Source of the DNA: Curtobacterium sp. VKM Ac-1376
GTDB taxonomy: Bacteria; Actinomycetota; Actinomycetes; Actinomycetales; Microbacteriaceae
Direction of reading: 5' to 3'
Assembly: GCF_015351025.1 (NCBI RefSeq)
Contig: NZ_JADKRV010000004.1
Location: forward strand, 1 to 64,000
DNA length: 64,000 bases
Below the pieces are notes generated by a model, which did not search any database, was not told where the DNA came from, and worked only from the letters and a program-made list of their open reading frames with translations. This document shows, one piece after another, positions 34,944-43,288 of the stretch (positions are counted from its first letter, which is position 1; every line of letters begins with the position of its first letter). The position numbers and the translations under genes were made by a program.

Positions 34944-36317
34944 CTACGCGGCGTCGAGCGCCAGGCGGTCCTGCACCACGGCGGCGAGCTCCTCGGCGAT
35001 GCGCTGGGCATCGTCCTGCGAGGCGGCCTCGACCATCACCCGCACGACCGGCTCGGTGCCCGACGGACGCAGGAGCACGCGGCCGCTGTCCCCGAGCGCT
35101 CCGCTGGCGGCGGCGATGGCGTCCTGCACCCCCTGGTCGGCGAGCCCGTGACGGTCGACGCCCCGGACGTTGAGCAGCACCTGCGGGAACACCGTCATGC
35201 ACGAGGCGAGTTCCTGCAGGGTCTTGCCCGTCCGCGCCATCTCGGCGACCAGGTGCAACCCGGTCAGGATGCCGTCGCCCGTGGTGGCGAACTCGTTGAA
35301 GATGATGTGACCGGACTGCTCGCCACCGATGGAGTAGTCGCCCTCGGTCATCTTCTCGAGCACGTAGCGGTCACCCACCCCAGCCTCGATCACGGTGATG
35401 CCCGCGTCGGCCATGGCACGCTTCAGGCCGAGGTTCGACATGACCGTCGCGACGAGGGTGTCGTCCTTCAGCCGACCGCGCTCCTGCAGGGACAGGGCGA
35501 GGATCGCCATGATCTGGTCGCCGTCGATCGCGTTGCCCGCGGCGTCGACCGCCAGGCAGCGGTCCGCGTCGCCGTCGTGGGCGATGCCGACGTCAGCGCC
35601 GGCCTCGAGGACGGCGCGCGACAGGTTGTCGATGTGCGTCGAGCCGACACCGTCGTTGATGTTCATGCCGTCCGGGTCGGCGCCGATGAGCGTGACACGG
35701 GCTCCGGCGTTGACGAAGACCTCGGGCGAGACGCCGGCGGCGGCACCGTTGGCGCAGTCGAGCACGACGTGGATGCCGTCGAGCCGGTGCGGCAGGGTGC
35801 CGAGCAGGTGCACGACGTAGCGGTCCTCGGCGTCGGCGAACCGGGTGATCCGGCCGACGTCGGCGCCGGTGGGGGTCGGGGCGGAGTGGTCGTGCATGGC
35901 CGCTTCGATGCGGTCCTCGACCTCGTCCGGCAGCTTGCGACCACCCGCGGCGAAGAACTTGATCCCGTTGTCGGGCGCGGGGTTGTGCGACGCGGAGATC
36001 ATCACGCCGAAGTCGGCGTCGATGTCCGCCACGAGGTATGCCGCAGCAGGGGTGGGGATGACCCCGGCGTCGAGCACGTCGACGCCGGCAGAGGCGAGCC
36101 CGGCCGCGACAGCGGCGCCGAGGAACTCACCGGAGACGCGCGGGTCGCGCGCCAGGACCGCGCGGGGGCGCGGTCGACCGGACGCCCGGCGGGCGTCGGC
36201 ATGGTGTCCGTGTGTGAGGACGGCCGCGCTCGCCTGGGCAAGACCCAGTGCGAGCGCGGCCGTCAGCTCGCCGTTGGCGAGACCACGAACCCCGTCGGTA
36301 CCGAACAGACGCGGCAT
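34944..36317 (-). CDS. glmM: Phosphoglucosamine mutase
   Basis: GlmM converts glucosamine-6-phosphate (from GlmS) to glucosamine-1-phosphate for UDP-GlcNAc. The 457-residue protein starts [15 protein letters not shown] and has the phosphoserine loop [17 protein letters not shown], the Mg2+ loop [13 protein letters not shown], the sugar-binding [10 protein letters not shown] and the phosphate-binding [14 protein letters not shown]. The ATG at 36317 lies 22 nt after rpsI with GGGGAT upstream, so it is probably in the rplM-rpsI operon, a typical actinobacterial arrangement. Confidence 0.97.
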   Translation of the reverse strand: MPRLFGTDGVRGLANGELTAALALGLAQASAAVLTHGHHADARRASGRPRPRAVLARDPRVSGEFLGAAVAAGLASAGVDVLDAGVIPTPAAAYLVADIDADFGVMISASHNPAPDNGIKFFAAGGRKLPDEVEDRIEAAMHDHSAPTPTGADVGRITRFADAEDRYVVHLLGTLPHRLDGIHVVLDCANGAAAGVSPEVFVNAGARVTLIGADPDGMNINDGVGSTHIDNLSRAVLEAGADVGIAHDGDADRCLAVDAAGNAIDGDQIMAILALSLQERGRLKDDTLVATVMSNLGLKRAMADAGITVIEAGVGDRYVLEKMTEGDYSIGGEQSGHIIFNEFATTGDGILTGLHLVAEMARTGKTLQELASCMTVFPQVLLNVRGVDRHGLADQGVQDAIAAASGALGDSGRVLLRPSGTEPVVRVMVEAASQDDAQRIAEELAAVVQDRLALDAA

Positions 36318-36339
36318 TGCGATCCCCAGCCGGTGACGA

Positions 36340-36825
36340 CTAGCGCTTCGAGAACTGCGACGCCTTGCGGGCCTTCTTGAGACCGGCCTTCTTGCGCTCG
36401 ATGACGCGGGCGTCACGGGTGAGGAAGCCGGCCTTCTTGAGGGCCGCGCGGTTGTTCTCGCGGTCGATCTCGTTCAGGGTACGGGCGATGGCGAGACGGA
36501 GCGCGCCGGCCTGGCCCGAGGGGCCGCCACCGGTGATGCGGGCGACGACGTCGTACGAGCCGAGGAGCTCGAGGACCTTGAACGGGTCGTTGATGAGCTG
36601 CTGGTGCAGCTTGTTCGGGAAGTAGTCCTCGAGCGAGCGACCGTTCACGACGAACGTGCCGGAGCCCGGAACGAGGCGAACGCGCGCGATGGCCTCCTTG
36701 CGGCGCCCGACGGCACCGCCGGAGACGTTGAGGATCTGACGGGGAGCAGCCTCGGCAGCGGCGGGTGCGCTCTCCGTGGTGAAGCTCTCCGGGGTCTGGT
36801 CGAGGGAATCAGCGATCTGAGCCAT
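36340..36825 (-). CDS. rpsI: 30S ribosomal protein S9
   Basis: S9 binds the 30S head, and its C-terminal tail reaches the P-site tRNA. The 161-residue protein has a 35-residue Ala/Glu/Ser-rich N-terminal extension, then the S9 fold from [27 protein letters not shown] and [19 protein letters not shown], ending in [17 protein letters not shown] with the conserved C-terminal Arg. It follows rplM by 37 nt. Confidence 0.97.
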   Translation of the reverse strand: MAQIADSLDQTPESFTTESAPAAAEAAPRQILNVSGGAVGRRKEAIARVRLVPGSGTFVVNGRSLEDYFPNKLHQQLINDPFKVLELLGSYDVVARITGGGPSGQAGALRLAIARTLNEIDRENNRAALKKAGFLTRDARVIERKKAGLKKARKASQFSKR

Positions 36826-36862
36826 GAGTTTTTTCGTGTCCTTGAAGTCGTCGTGGCCGGAA

Positions 36863-37309
36863 CTACTGTGCGACCTGGTCGAAGATGTACGCCTTGGGCT
36901 GCTGCGCGGCGTGCGGGTGCTCCGCGCCGGCGTAGACCTTCAGCTTCTTGAGCTGCTCGCGGCCGAGGGTGTTCTTCGGCAGCATGCCGCGGATCGCCTT
37001 CTCGACGGCGCGCGTGGGGTGCTTCTCGAGCATCTCCGGGTAGGAGGTCGCCGTCAGGCCGCCCGGGTACCCCGAGTGACGGTAGTAGACCTTCTTCGCG
37101 AGCTTCGACCCGGTCAGGGCGACCTTGTCGGCGTTCACGATGATGACGAAGTCACCCATGTCCATGTGCTGGGCGAAGGTGGCCTTGTGCTTGCCGCGCA
37201 GGAGCGCCGCGGCGTGGGTGGCGAGACGACCGAGGACGACGTCGGTGGCGTCGATGACGATCCAGTCGTGCTGGACGTCTGCCGGCTTCGGTGAGAACGT
37301 GCGAGTCAC
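36863..37309 (-). CDS. rplM: 50S ribosomal protein L13
   Basis: Early-assembly 50S protein, 148 residues. It has [47 protein letters not shown] and [11 protein letters not shown], all typical of L13, and [21 protein letters not shown]. The GTG at 37309 fits homology; the larger open frame runs back through the promoter. It starts the rplM-rpsI-glmM operon from a good promoter about 140 nt upstream, leaving a long structured leader. Confidence 0.97.
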   Translation of the reverse strand: MTRTFSPKPADVQHDWIVIDATDVVLGRLATHAAALLRGKHKATFAQHMDMGDFVIIVNADKVALTGSKLAKKVYYRHSGYPGGLTATSYPEMLEKHPTRAVEKAIRGMLPKNTLGREQLKKLKVYAGAEHPHAAQQPKAYIFDQVAQ

Positions 37310-37449
37310 AGGAGTGCTGCTTTCGTGTCGAGGTGAGGAGTCCGTGAATCCCGCTCCGGTCGGGGGTTCCACATGCAGAAGCCTGCGGAACACCTCGGGT
37401 GGAGGGCTCATCTGACTGTCCGCGCGCGGGGCGCACAGACCAAGGTGAG

Positions 37450-37479
37450 AGCCTAGCCGATGCGGGTCGCGTCGGTCAA
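37450..37479 (-). promoter_or_regulatory. Promoter of rplM-rpsI-glmM
   Basis: On the minus strand: -35 TTGACC (37474-37479), an 18-nt spacer and -10 TAGGCT (37450-37455). Transcription would begin near 37443, giving a leader of about 134 nt before rplM. The leader contains a GGGGTTCC-type hairpin region. Confidence 0.7.
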
Positions 37480-37524
37480 ACGCGGCCGCCCTGGGGTCAC
37501 GCCCACACCGCATGGTGAGCAGCA

Positions 37525-37555
37525 ATGGTCGGGTCCGCAGCGCGAACCCGACCAT
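37525..37555 (-). terminator. Hairpin downstream of the nuclease gene
   Basis: Arms ATGGTCGGGT (37525-37534) and ACCCGACCAT (37546-37555) form a perfect 10-bp stem with an 11-nt loop. It lies 37 nt past the nuclease stop on the minus strand. Confidence 0.6.
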
Positions 37556-37591
37556 CCCTGCACCCGACGTGCCCCACGCGGGGCATGGGGA

Positions 37592-40500
37592 CTACTCCGC
37601 GGCGGCCGCCACCTTCCGACGGCGCACGATCAGCACACCCGCACCCGCCGCGAGCAGCAGGAACGCCACCAGCACACCGGCACCGAGACCCTCAGCACCC
37701 GTGAACGCGAGCTGCCCGTCCGTGGTGATCGTGATCGGGGTCCACCCGATCAGGCTGCCGTCCGCAGCGGTCACCGCGAGCCGGTGCACCCCAGCCGCGG
37801 TGTCCGACGGGATCGTCACCCGCACCGTGCCGTCAGCCGCGACCACCACGGTGCCGATCAACGTCGGCTCCGAGAACAGCCACACGTCCACCGTGTCACC
37901 GGCGTACCGCGAGCCGACCGTCACCGTGATCGTCTCCCCCGCAGCAGCCGTCGCCGGAGCCGAGATCCCACCGCGGTTCCCCTCCGTCAACAGCGACTCC
38001 GACGGCGCCACCGGCACCGACGGAACAGCCGAGGGGGTCGCCGTCGGACCCGCGGTCGGACCGCCGGTGGGCATCGGGGTCGGGGTCGGCACCGGCGTCG
38101 GGTCCGTGCCCGGGTCGGTCCCGGCAGCAGCCAGGTCGAAGCCGACCAGGATCGGGTCGTGGTCGCTCGCGCGGAACACGTCGTCCGTGTACAGGTTCGA
38201 CGCGTTGTAGTTGTAGCGGCTGTACTCCAGGCCCACCGACTCGACCGAGTTGATGTTCCAGATGTCCACACCGGTCACGGTCTCGAGCGCAGCGGGTGAC
38301 GCGAACACGTGGTCGAGCGACCCGCTCAGCCCGGAGAACACGTACGAGTACTCGGTGGCGTCGAGCGCCGGGCCGAGGTCGGTGTAGCCGGCGTCGTCGA
38401 GGACGACCACCGGGTCCTCCTTGCTGTAGGCGTTGAAGTCGCCGAGCATGAAGACCCGGTCGGTGCCGTACTGCTCCTGCATGTCCGTGGAGAAGGTGAC
38501 GAGGGCCTCCGCCTGCTCGACACGGTCGGCGTTCGAGGCGCCCTGGCCGTCACCCTGGTCGGCGTTCTCGCCGGTGCCGGAGCCCTTGGACTTGAAGTGG
38601 TTCGCGATCACCAGGAAGTCGTCGTCCGCCGTGCCGCCGACCGGGCGGAACGCGTCCGCGACGGGCTGCCGGGCGTTCGTGAACGCGTCGTCGAGCAGGA
38701 TCGTCGACTCCCCCGCGGGCTGGACGCGATCCTGCTTGTAGATGAGTGCGAGACGGATGACGTCCTCGCTCGCCGGCACCGTGGCCGGGGACTTCGCGTA
38801 GGCCCAGGTGTCCTCGCCGGTGGCGGCGTTCAGCGCGTCGACGAGGGTGGCCACGGCGGCGTCGCGGTCCTGGCCGAAGCGCGCCGAGTTCTCGATCTCC
38901 TCGAGCGAGACGACGTCGGCGTCCAGCCCGTTGATCGCCTTGACGATCTTGACCTGCTGGCGCAGGAAGTCCTCTTCCTCGGCGGCACCGCGGGCGTCAC
39001 AGCCCGAGTTCACCGTGACGGGGTCGCCGGCACGGTCCGTGTAGTACGAGCAGCCGGTGAGTTCGTCGCCCGTGGTCGGGAAGTAGTTCAGCACGTTGAA
39101 CCCGGCGAGCTTCAGGTCACCGCCGACGTCCTGCGGCTCCGCCTGGCGCACGTTCGAGAACGCGGCGGGCAGGTCGGCCGCCGGTGTGGCTCCGGTGATC
39201 GGCGTGGTCGGTTGGAACTTCCAGCCGCTGTTGCGGTAGTCGAGGACGACCGGCTTCGAGAACGTGGCGGTCGCGCCGACCGTGACCGGCCCCTGGGTGA
39301 GCCACGACACCGGGATGCTCTTGTTCGCCTGCGTCAGGAAGTTCGTGCTCGCACCGTCGTCGAGCGTGACCTTGCGCGCGGCGTTGGACGCCTCGACGGA
39401 CTTCGCCTCGGCGCTGCCCGGGCGGCCGACCTCGGTCGGCTGGACGAGCCGGCCGGAGCCGCTGGCCAGCACGACCTCGCCGTACTGGTTCGTCGTGTAG
39501 TTGTCGGCGACCGTGTACGAGCCCTGCGGTGCGATGAGCATGCTCTCGAGCGCCTCGCGCTGCGCGTCGGAGGACGGGAACGCGACCGCGGCGGGCTGCG
39601 GGGCGACGACGGTGTCGGTGAGCTCCTCGAACGATGCCGTGTTCGACACCGTCAGCTCGGTCAGGCCGAAGTACTCGGAGACCGCACCGGTGACGCGAAC
39701 GTGGTCACCGACAGCCACCAGGCCGGCGGTCGCGGACGAGTACACGAACACGGCGTCGGAAGCGGTGTGCGTGGTGAGGTCGATCGCGCCGCCGGTGCCC
39801 GGGGTCTGGATCGTGTAGCCGTTGAAGCCGCCGTCGGCGTAGACCGCCGTGACGACACCGTCGGTGGTGACGGTCTTGCCGGCGTACGGCGAGGTGTCCG
39901 TGGTGCCCTGCAGCTGCGCGATGGTGACGGTCTCGGCGGGCATGCCGGGGTCCGTCGGCTCGGTCGGGTCGGTGGGCTCCGTCGGGTCGGTCGGCGCGGT
40001 CGTCTCACCGGCGGCGTTCCGCGGGGTCAACGCCGTCGTCACCGAGAAGTCGGCGCCGTTGTCGTCGGTGTCCGTCGTGCCCTGCCGGGCCAGGCCGTTC
40101 GGCACGGCGTTCGCACCCTCGACGGTGCGCACGGTGTCCTCGTACGTGTTCGAGGCACCGTAGCCGAGCAGGTCGACGACGCCCGCGGTACCGGTCGTCA
40201 CGGGACCCGCGGCGAGCGCCAGGGGTGCGGTGGCGTCGGACAGCACGAGCGTGCCCGTGGTGCCGGAGGGGTTGAGCGACGCGGTGTCGTCCGCCGTCGG
40301 CAGGTCCGCACCGACCGCGGTGGCGCCGCCGTTGCCGGCCATCGACACCAGGAACGTGCCCTCGGCCGGGACCGTGCCCTCGAGCGCGCTCGTCGAGAAG
40401 GTGCCGGTGCTCGTCGCCGAGCGGTACTGCAGCGACCAGCCGTCGAGCGACACCGGGGCGTCGGTCGGGTTGCCGATCTCGATGAACTTCTGGTTGTAGA

Positions 40501-40657
40501 AGGCGCCGGTGCTGCCGGCCTTGAGGTAGGCCTCCTCGATGACGAGGTCGGTCCCCTCGGGGTTCGCGGTTGCTGCGGTGACGGTGACGAGTGGGGCCGC
40601 GAGGAGCGTCGCGGCCGCCGTGGCGCACAGCAGAGTGCGCCCGAGGGTGTTGGCCAT
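37592..40657 (-). CDS. Secreted ExeM/NucH-type nuclease with LTD domain and sortase-like end
   Basis: A 1021-residue exported nuclease. A signal peptide (about 1-32) is followed by a lamin-tail domain (about 35-160, KFIEIGNPTDAPVSLDGWSLQY), an OB-fold segment (about 240-330) and an endonuclease/exonuclease/phosphatase domain (about 515-855) with FNVLNYF, SLEEIEN, IANHFKSKG, GDFNAYSKEDP and ASDHDPILVGFD. A Pro/Thr linker and a beta-sandwich follow. It ends LAFTG, a hydrophobic helix and RRRK, like a sortase substrate, so it may be anchored to the cell wall. It should degrade extracellular DNA. A TAGCGT box lies 6 nt before the ATG. Confidence 0.92.
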   Translation of the reverse strand: MANTLGRTLLCATAAATLLAAPLVTVTAATANPEGTDLVIEEAYLKAGSTGAFYNQKFIEIGNPTDAPVSLDGWSLQYRSATSTGTFSTSALEGTVPAEGTFLVSMAGNGGATAVGADLPTADDTASLNPSGTTGTLVLSDATAPLALAAGPVTTGTAGVVDLLGYGASNTYEDTVRTVEGANAVPNGLARQGTTDTDDNGADFSVTTALTPRNAAGETTAPTDPTEPTDPTEPTDPGMPAETVTIAQLQGTTDTSPYAGKTVTTDGVVTAVYADGGFNGYTIQTPGTGGAIDLTTHTASDAVFVYSSATAGLVAVGDHVRVTGAVSEYFGLTELTVSNTASFEELTDTVVAPQPAAVAFPSSDAQREALESMLIAPQGSYTVADNYTTNQYGEVVLASGSGRLVQPTEVGRPGSAEAKSVEASNAARKVTLDDGASTNFLTQANKSIPVSWLTQGPVTVGATATFSKPVVLDYRNSGWKFQPTTPITGATPAADLPAAFSNVRQAEPQDVGGDLKLAGFNVLNYFPTTGDELTGCSYYTDRAGDPVTVNSGCDARGAAEEEDFLRQQVKIVKAINGLDADVVSLEEIENSARFGQDRDAAVATLVDALNAATGEDTWAYAKSPATVPASEDVIRLALIYKQDRVQPAGESTILLDDAFTNARQPVADAFRPVGGTADDDFLVIANHFKSKGSGTGENADQGDGQGASNADRVEQAEALVTFSTDMQEQYGTDRVFMLGDFNAYSKEDPVVVLDDAGYTDLGPALDATEYSYVFSGLSGSLDHVFASPAALETVTGVDIWNINSVESVGLEYSRYNYNASNLYTDDVFRASDHDPILVGFDLAAAGTDPGTDPTPVPTPTPMPTGGPTAGPTATPSAVPSVPVAPSESLLTEGNRGGISAPATAAAGETITVTVGSRYAGDTVDVWLFSEPTLIGTVVVAADGTVRVTIPSDTAAGVHRLAVTAADGSLIGWTPITITTDGQLAFTGAEGLGAGVLVAFLLLAAGAGVLIVRRRKVAAAAE

Positions 40658-40663
40658 GCCCGC

Positions 40664-40669
40664 ACGCTA
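40664..40669 (-). promoter_or_regulatory. Leaderless -10 box for the nuclease gene
   Basis: TAGCGT on the minus strand, 6 nt before the ATG at 40657. Confidence 0.45.
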
Positions 40670-40750
40670 CCGACCTGCGGGGACGTTCAGGTTGCGTCGA
40701 GGTGAATGATTGCGTTCGGCAACACCAGAGGCGGGGTGCTTACCCCCGGT

Positions 40751-40999
40751 TCATGCTCCGCTCGCCAGCCGGAGGAGCACGACAGCGATGGTGATCGCGT
40801 ACCAACTGGACAGGCCGCTCCGCTTGCGCGTGAGCCAGAGCGAGGCCGCACCAGCGAGCACCGCGATTCCGGCAGCGACGAGTCGGATCAGCGGCACCTG
40901 GCCGTCGACCCCGACGACGAACAGGCCGAGGGTCGCAATGAGGATGAGGCTCGCGGTGCCGACCGATCGACTTCGACGGAGCGTTCTTGTGCCTGCCAC
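40751..40999 (-). CDS. Small membrane protein of the peptide/ABC cassette
   Basis: An 82-residue protein with two to three hydrophobic helices (about 14-32, 36-55, 62-80) and a basic N-terminus (MAGTRTLRRSRS). I do not recognise a family. The GTG at 40999 begins 1 nt after the permease stop, and the permease 3' end supplies its GGAGGTG ribosome-binding site, so it is translated with the ABC genes. Small hydrophobic proteins in this position often give immunity in bacteriocin clusters, but that is inference from context only. Confidence 0.6.
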   Translation of the reverse strand: MAGTRTLRRSRSVGTASLILIATLGLFVVGVDGQVPLIRLVAAGIAVLAGAASLWLTRKRSGLSSWYAITIAVVLLRLASGA

Positions 41000-41000
41000 G

Positions 41001-41711
41001 TCACACCTCCGCTGAACGCGTGCGGAGCCAGCCTCCGACCAGAGGCACACCGATCCACAGGAGCCCAGACGTCAAGGAAGGCAGGAAAGGAGCATCCCCG
41101 GTCACTCCGGCTTGAACGGTGCTGAACCGGATGAAGTCCGTCCAGGGGCCGGCGAGCGCCAGTGTCGTGTCCACGACGAGGATGATCAAGAGGACACTCG
41201 CCAGTGCAACCGCGAGGCCTCTGAGCGACGCACCGATGCCAAAGCCCAGGGCTGCCGCCGCGAGAGCGAGCGATGCGACCTCTCCGAGTTGCGTCACGAA
41301 GGACACCGACGACAACTCGCCGCCGAGCGCGCTGGCCACCACGACGGAGAGAAGTGCCACAGCTGTGCTCGCAATGACCAGACCAGCCACCATCGCGACA
41401 CAGGCACATCCACGCGCGAGGTAGAGGGTGTCGCGGGAGAGGCAAGTGAGTATCCCGTCGCGTTCCCCGCCCACCCGTCCGTCACCCACGCCGAACACGA
41501 CGCCGATGATCGCCGAGGCGAGCGCGGCCGGGAGACCGACGATCACGAGCACTTCGCCGGCTCCGAAGGAGGGAGCGGACTTCACCACCCAGACGCTGAG
41601 CACACCGCACGCGATGACCAAGGCACTCAACAGCGCGTATGCAGTGATGGAGCCCTGCGTGTCGGTGCGCTTGCGGAGCTCCAGGAGCGAGCTCTGGACG
41701 AAGGAGATCAT
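41001..41711 (-). CDS. ABC-2-type transporter permease, peptide cassette
   Basis: A 236-residue membrane protein with six hydrophobic helices and no motif beyond the general ABC-2 pattern (SFVQSSLLELRKRTDTQGS before the first helix). It overlaps its ATPase by 4 nt. The best parallel is the membrane half of BcrAB/lantibiotic-immunity (LanFEG)-like exporters, which remove antimicrobial peptides from the membrane. Its codons are less GC-biased than those of neighbours such as glmS, in line with the rest of the cassette. Confidence 0.75.
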   Translation of the reverse strand: MISFVQSSLLELRKRTDTQGSITAYALLSALVIACGVLSVWVVKSAPSFGAGEVLVIVGLPAALASAIIGVVFGVGDGRVGGERDGILTCLSRDTLYLARGCACVAMVAGLVIASTAVALLSVVVASALGGELSSVSFVTQLGEVASLALAAAALGFGIGASLRGLAVALASVLLIILVVDTTLALAGPWTDFIRFSTVQAGVTGDAPFLPSLTSGLLWIGVPLVGGWLRTRSAEV

Positions 41712-42565
41712 CGCGCGCCCCCTGCCAAGTACTCACCCGTTGTTGTGGTCGCGTAGAGGTCCTCGAGGTCGGTCCCACGTTCCTCGACACCGAAGACGTC
41801 GAGTGAGTTGGTGACCGCTTCACGAACAGCTTCCGGCGCAGGCAGGTCGACGCTCACCCATTCACCGCGGATCGTGCTGCAGCACCCCTTCAGCCCGAAG
41901 ATGTCTACCAAAGCAGCCGGATCATTCACCCGGATGAGACAGCCGGGTTGTGCGACGCGGCGCATCGACTCGATGCGGGTGATCGTTCCGGCGCTGATGA
42001 TCACCGCGACGTCGATGAATTGTGCCAGTTCGCTCAAGAGATGACTCGACACCACGACGATCACGCCCCGGCTCCGCATGTCCGCGATGACCGACCTGAC
42101 CCACGAGATACCGTCCGGGTCGAGACCGTTCATCGGTTCGTCGAGGATCAGAAGACCGGGCTCGCCGATGGTCGCCGCGGCGATCGCCAGGCGTATGCGC
42201 ATCCCGAGAGACAGCGCACCGACCTTCCGGCGCGCAACGGACTCCAGGCCGGCTCGGCGGAGCGCATCGTCCGCGACTTCCCGTCCCAACCGCGCGTAGG
42301 AGCCGCGGAGGCGAATCGTCTCGCGGACAGTCCGACCCGGGTGAAGTCCGTTTTCCGACAGAACGGCCCCGACGAGGGTCGGAGGCGACGACAGCTCTCC
42401 CGACGAGGCCGGGACCAAACGCGCAAGGACTGACATCAGCGAGGACTTCCCCGCCCCGTTCGGACCGATCAGGCCGTACACGACGCCTGGAGCGAGCCGG
42501 AGGTTCACTCCGTCCAGGCGTGGACGGCCACGCCCGCGCAAGCGAACGTCGACCATTTCGAGCAT
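41708..42565 (-). CDS. ABC transporter ATPase, BcrA/DrrA-like, peptide cassette
   Basis: A 285-residue ATPase. Walker A is VYGLIGPNGAGKSSLMSVLARLV (residues 29-51 or so), the signature is the LSLGM variant (GALSLGMRIRLAIA), and Walker B is LLILDEPMNGLDPDG, followed by VVVSSHLLSELAQF. The LSxGM signature and size are usual in BcrA-type peptide-resistance and export ATPases. The C-terminal 75 residues form a small accessory domain. It starts after GAGAGGAG, 19 nt past a 14-bp hairpin that separates it from the peptide gene. Confidence 0.88.
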   Translation of the reverse strand: MLEMVDVRLRGRGRPRLDGVNLRLAPGVVYGLIGPNGAGKSSLMSVLARLVPASSGELSSPPTLVGAVLSENGLHPGRTVRETIRLRGSYARLGREVADDALRRAGLESVARRKVGALSLGMRIRLAIAAATIGEPGLLILDEPMNGLDPDGISWVRSVIADMRSRGVIVVVSSHLLSELAQFIDVAVIISAGTITRIESMRRVAQPGCLIRVNDPAALVDIFGLKGCCSTIRGEWVSVDLPAPEAVREAVTNSLDVFGVEERGTDLEDLYATTTTGEYLAGGAR

Positions 42566-42582
42566 TGTGCTCCTCTCGCGCT

Positions 42583-42620
42583 ACGGCTGCGGGGAGCGTT
42601 GCACCACTCCCCGCAGCCGT
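42583..42620 (-). terminator. Attenuator-like hairpin between peptide gene and ABC genes
   Basis: A perfect 14-bp stem (42583-42596 with 42607-42620, 10-nt loop) starts 6 nt past the peptide stop and ends just before the ATPase ribosome-binding site. No T-run follows. Partial termination or 3'-end protection would give more peptide message than transporter message. Confidence 0.7.
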
Positions 42621-42626
42621 CATCGA

Positions 42627-43046
42627 TCAACCGAAGAAGTAGTTCCAGAGCGCGCTGAACAGTTCGGTTACGCTCATGTTCCCGACTGCGGTGATGCCAG
42701 CGCGGATCCGCCCCGCCAGTGCGTTCCACCACCTCTTGAAGTTGTTGATTCCCCCTCGGACCGCGTTCTTCATCCCGGTCATGATCGACGAGGCGTTTTT
42801 CTTGATCCAGTTGACGATCGATCCGATCGGCACCCTGTTGGTCGAGTTCTCCCCCTGCGGAACAGGTGAGCTCGGCACGGGGCTCGATCTCATCGGGACT
42901 ACTCCTGAAACGCCGCGCTCTCCGGCATTGGCCGATACGGAGATCGTCGACGCAGGCGCTGCCGCCGCAGCTGTTGCGCCCACCGTGCTCAGCATGGCGC
43001 CGGTGACGATCGCCCCGATCACCCCGACCGTACGAATTCGATTCAT
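42627..43046 (-). CDS. Secreted Trp-rich cationic peptide precursor (candidate bacteriocin)
   Basis: I do not recognise this 139-residue protein. MNRIRTVGVIGAIVTGAML begins a clear Sec signal peptide, with likely cleavage after the Ala run near residue 30. A Pro/Ser-rich spacer (about 31-70) precedes a C-terminal half (about 74-139) with no Cys, four Trp, eight Lys/Arg and one acidic residue, in amphipathic-looking segments (SIVNWIKKNASSIMTGMKNA, NNFKRWWNALAGRIRAG, TELFSALWNYFFG). That composition fits a membrane-active peptide. An ABC transporter follows. The ATG at 43046 is chosen for the signal peptide; a GTG at 43082 in the same frame is possible. Bacteriocin is inference. Confidence 0.65.
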   Translation of the reverse strand: MNRIRTVGVIGAIVTGAMLSTVGATAAAAAPASTISVSANAGERGVSGVVPMRSSPVPSSPVPQGENSTNRVPIGSIVNWIKKNASSIMTGMKNAVRGGINNFKRWWNALAGRIRAGITAVGNMSVTELFSALWNYFFG

Positions 43047-43094
43047 CCTTACGCCAATCGTTGCGGCTTCTTCGCCGTGCACCGATCGTGGCAG

Positions 43095-43140
43095 ACCAAA
43101 CGCTCATATTCCAGCGTTTCGGTTTCAGATATATACCAAC
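43095..43140 (-). promoter_or_regulatory. Operator-like palindrome and AT-rich promoter of the peptide cassette
   Basis: AAACGCT (43098-43104) and AGCGTTT (43113-43119) form an inverted repeat with 8-nt spacing, extended by ACC and GGT outside. Directly upstream on the minus strand is GGTATATATCTG (about 43127-43138), the most AT-rich site nearby and the likely -10 region. The layout suggests a repressor or activator site over the start of transcription. Confidence 0.5.
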
Positions 43141-43165
43141 CCGATAACGAAGTGCCGGACAGTCG

Positions 43166-43240
43166 TCAGCCTTGCGGCGCTCGCACGAGTTCCGCCCGCT
43201 CCGCAAGCTCCGCGCCCGCCGGCTGGTCCACGTCGGCCAG
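43166..43240 (-). pseudogene. truA-like 3' end remnant
   Basis: Read on the minus strand, this piece translates LADVDQPAGAELAERAELVR, then APQG and a TGA stop. The real truA C-terminus 0.9 kb away reads LTEVGYPADAELAERAEQTR. The match covers about 20 residues and the nucleotide sequence, and stops abruptly upstream. It is a duplicated or relic 3' end, sitting at the border of the peptide cassette. Confidence 0.6.
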
Positions 43241-43266
43241 GGGGCCAGGGGGCCAGAGGGCCAGGG
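43232..43266. repeat. Short tandem GGCCAGGG repeat
   Basis: Four imperfect head-to-tail copies of a 9-10-bp GGCCAGGGG unit immediately beside the truA-like remnant. Confidence 0.7.
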
Positions 43267-43288
43267 CGGACGATCGCGTCCGGCAACA

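Noticed and set aside
41001-42565. Lantibiotic or lactococcin-972 cluster
   Set aside because: No Lan-type modification enzymes, no Cys in the peptide, and no lactococcin-972-like beta-rich sequence; only the transporter type is similar.
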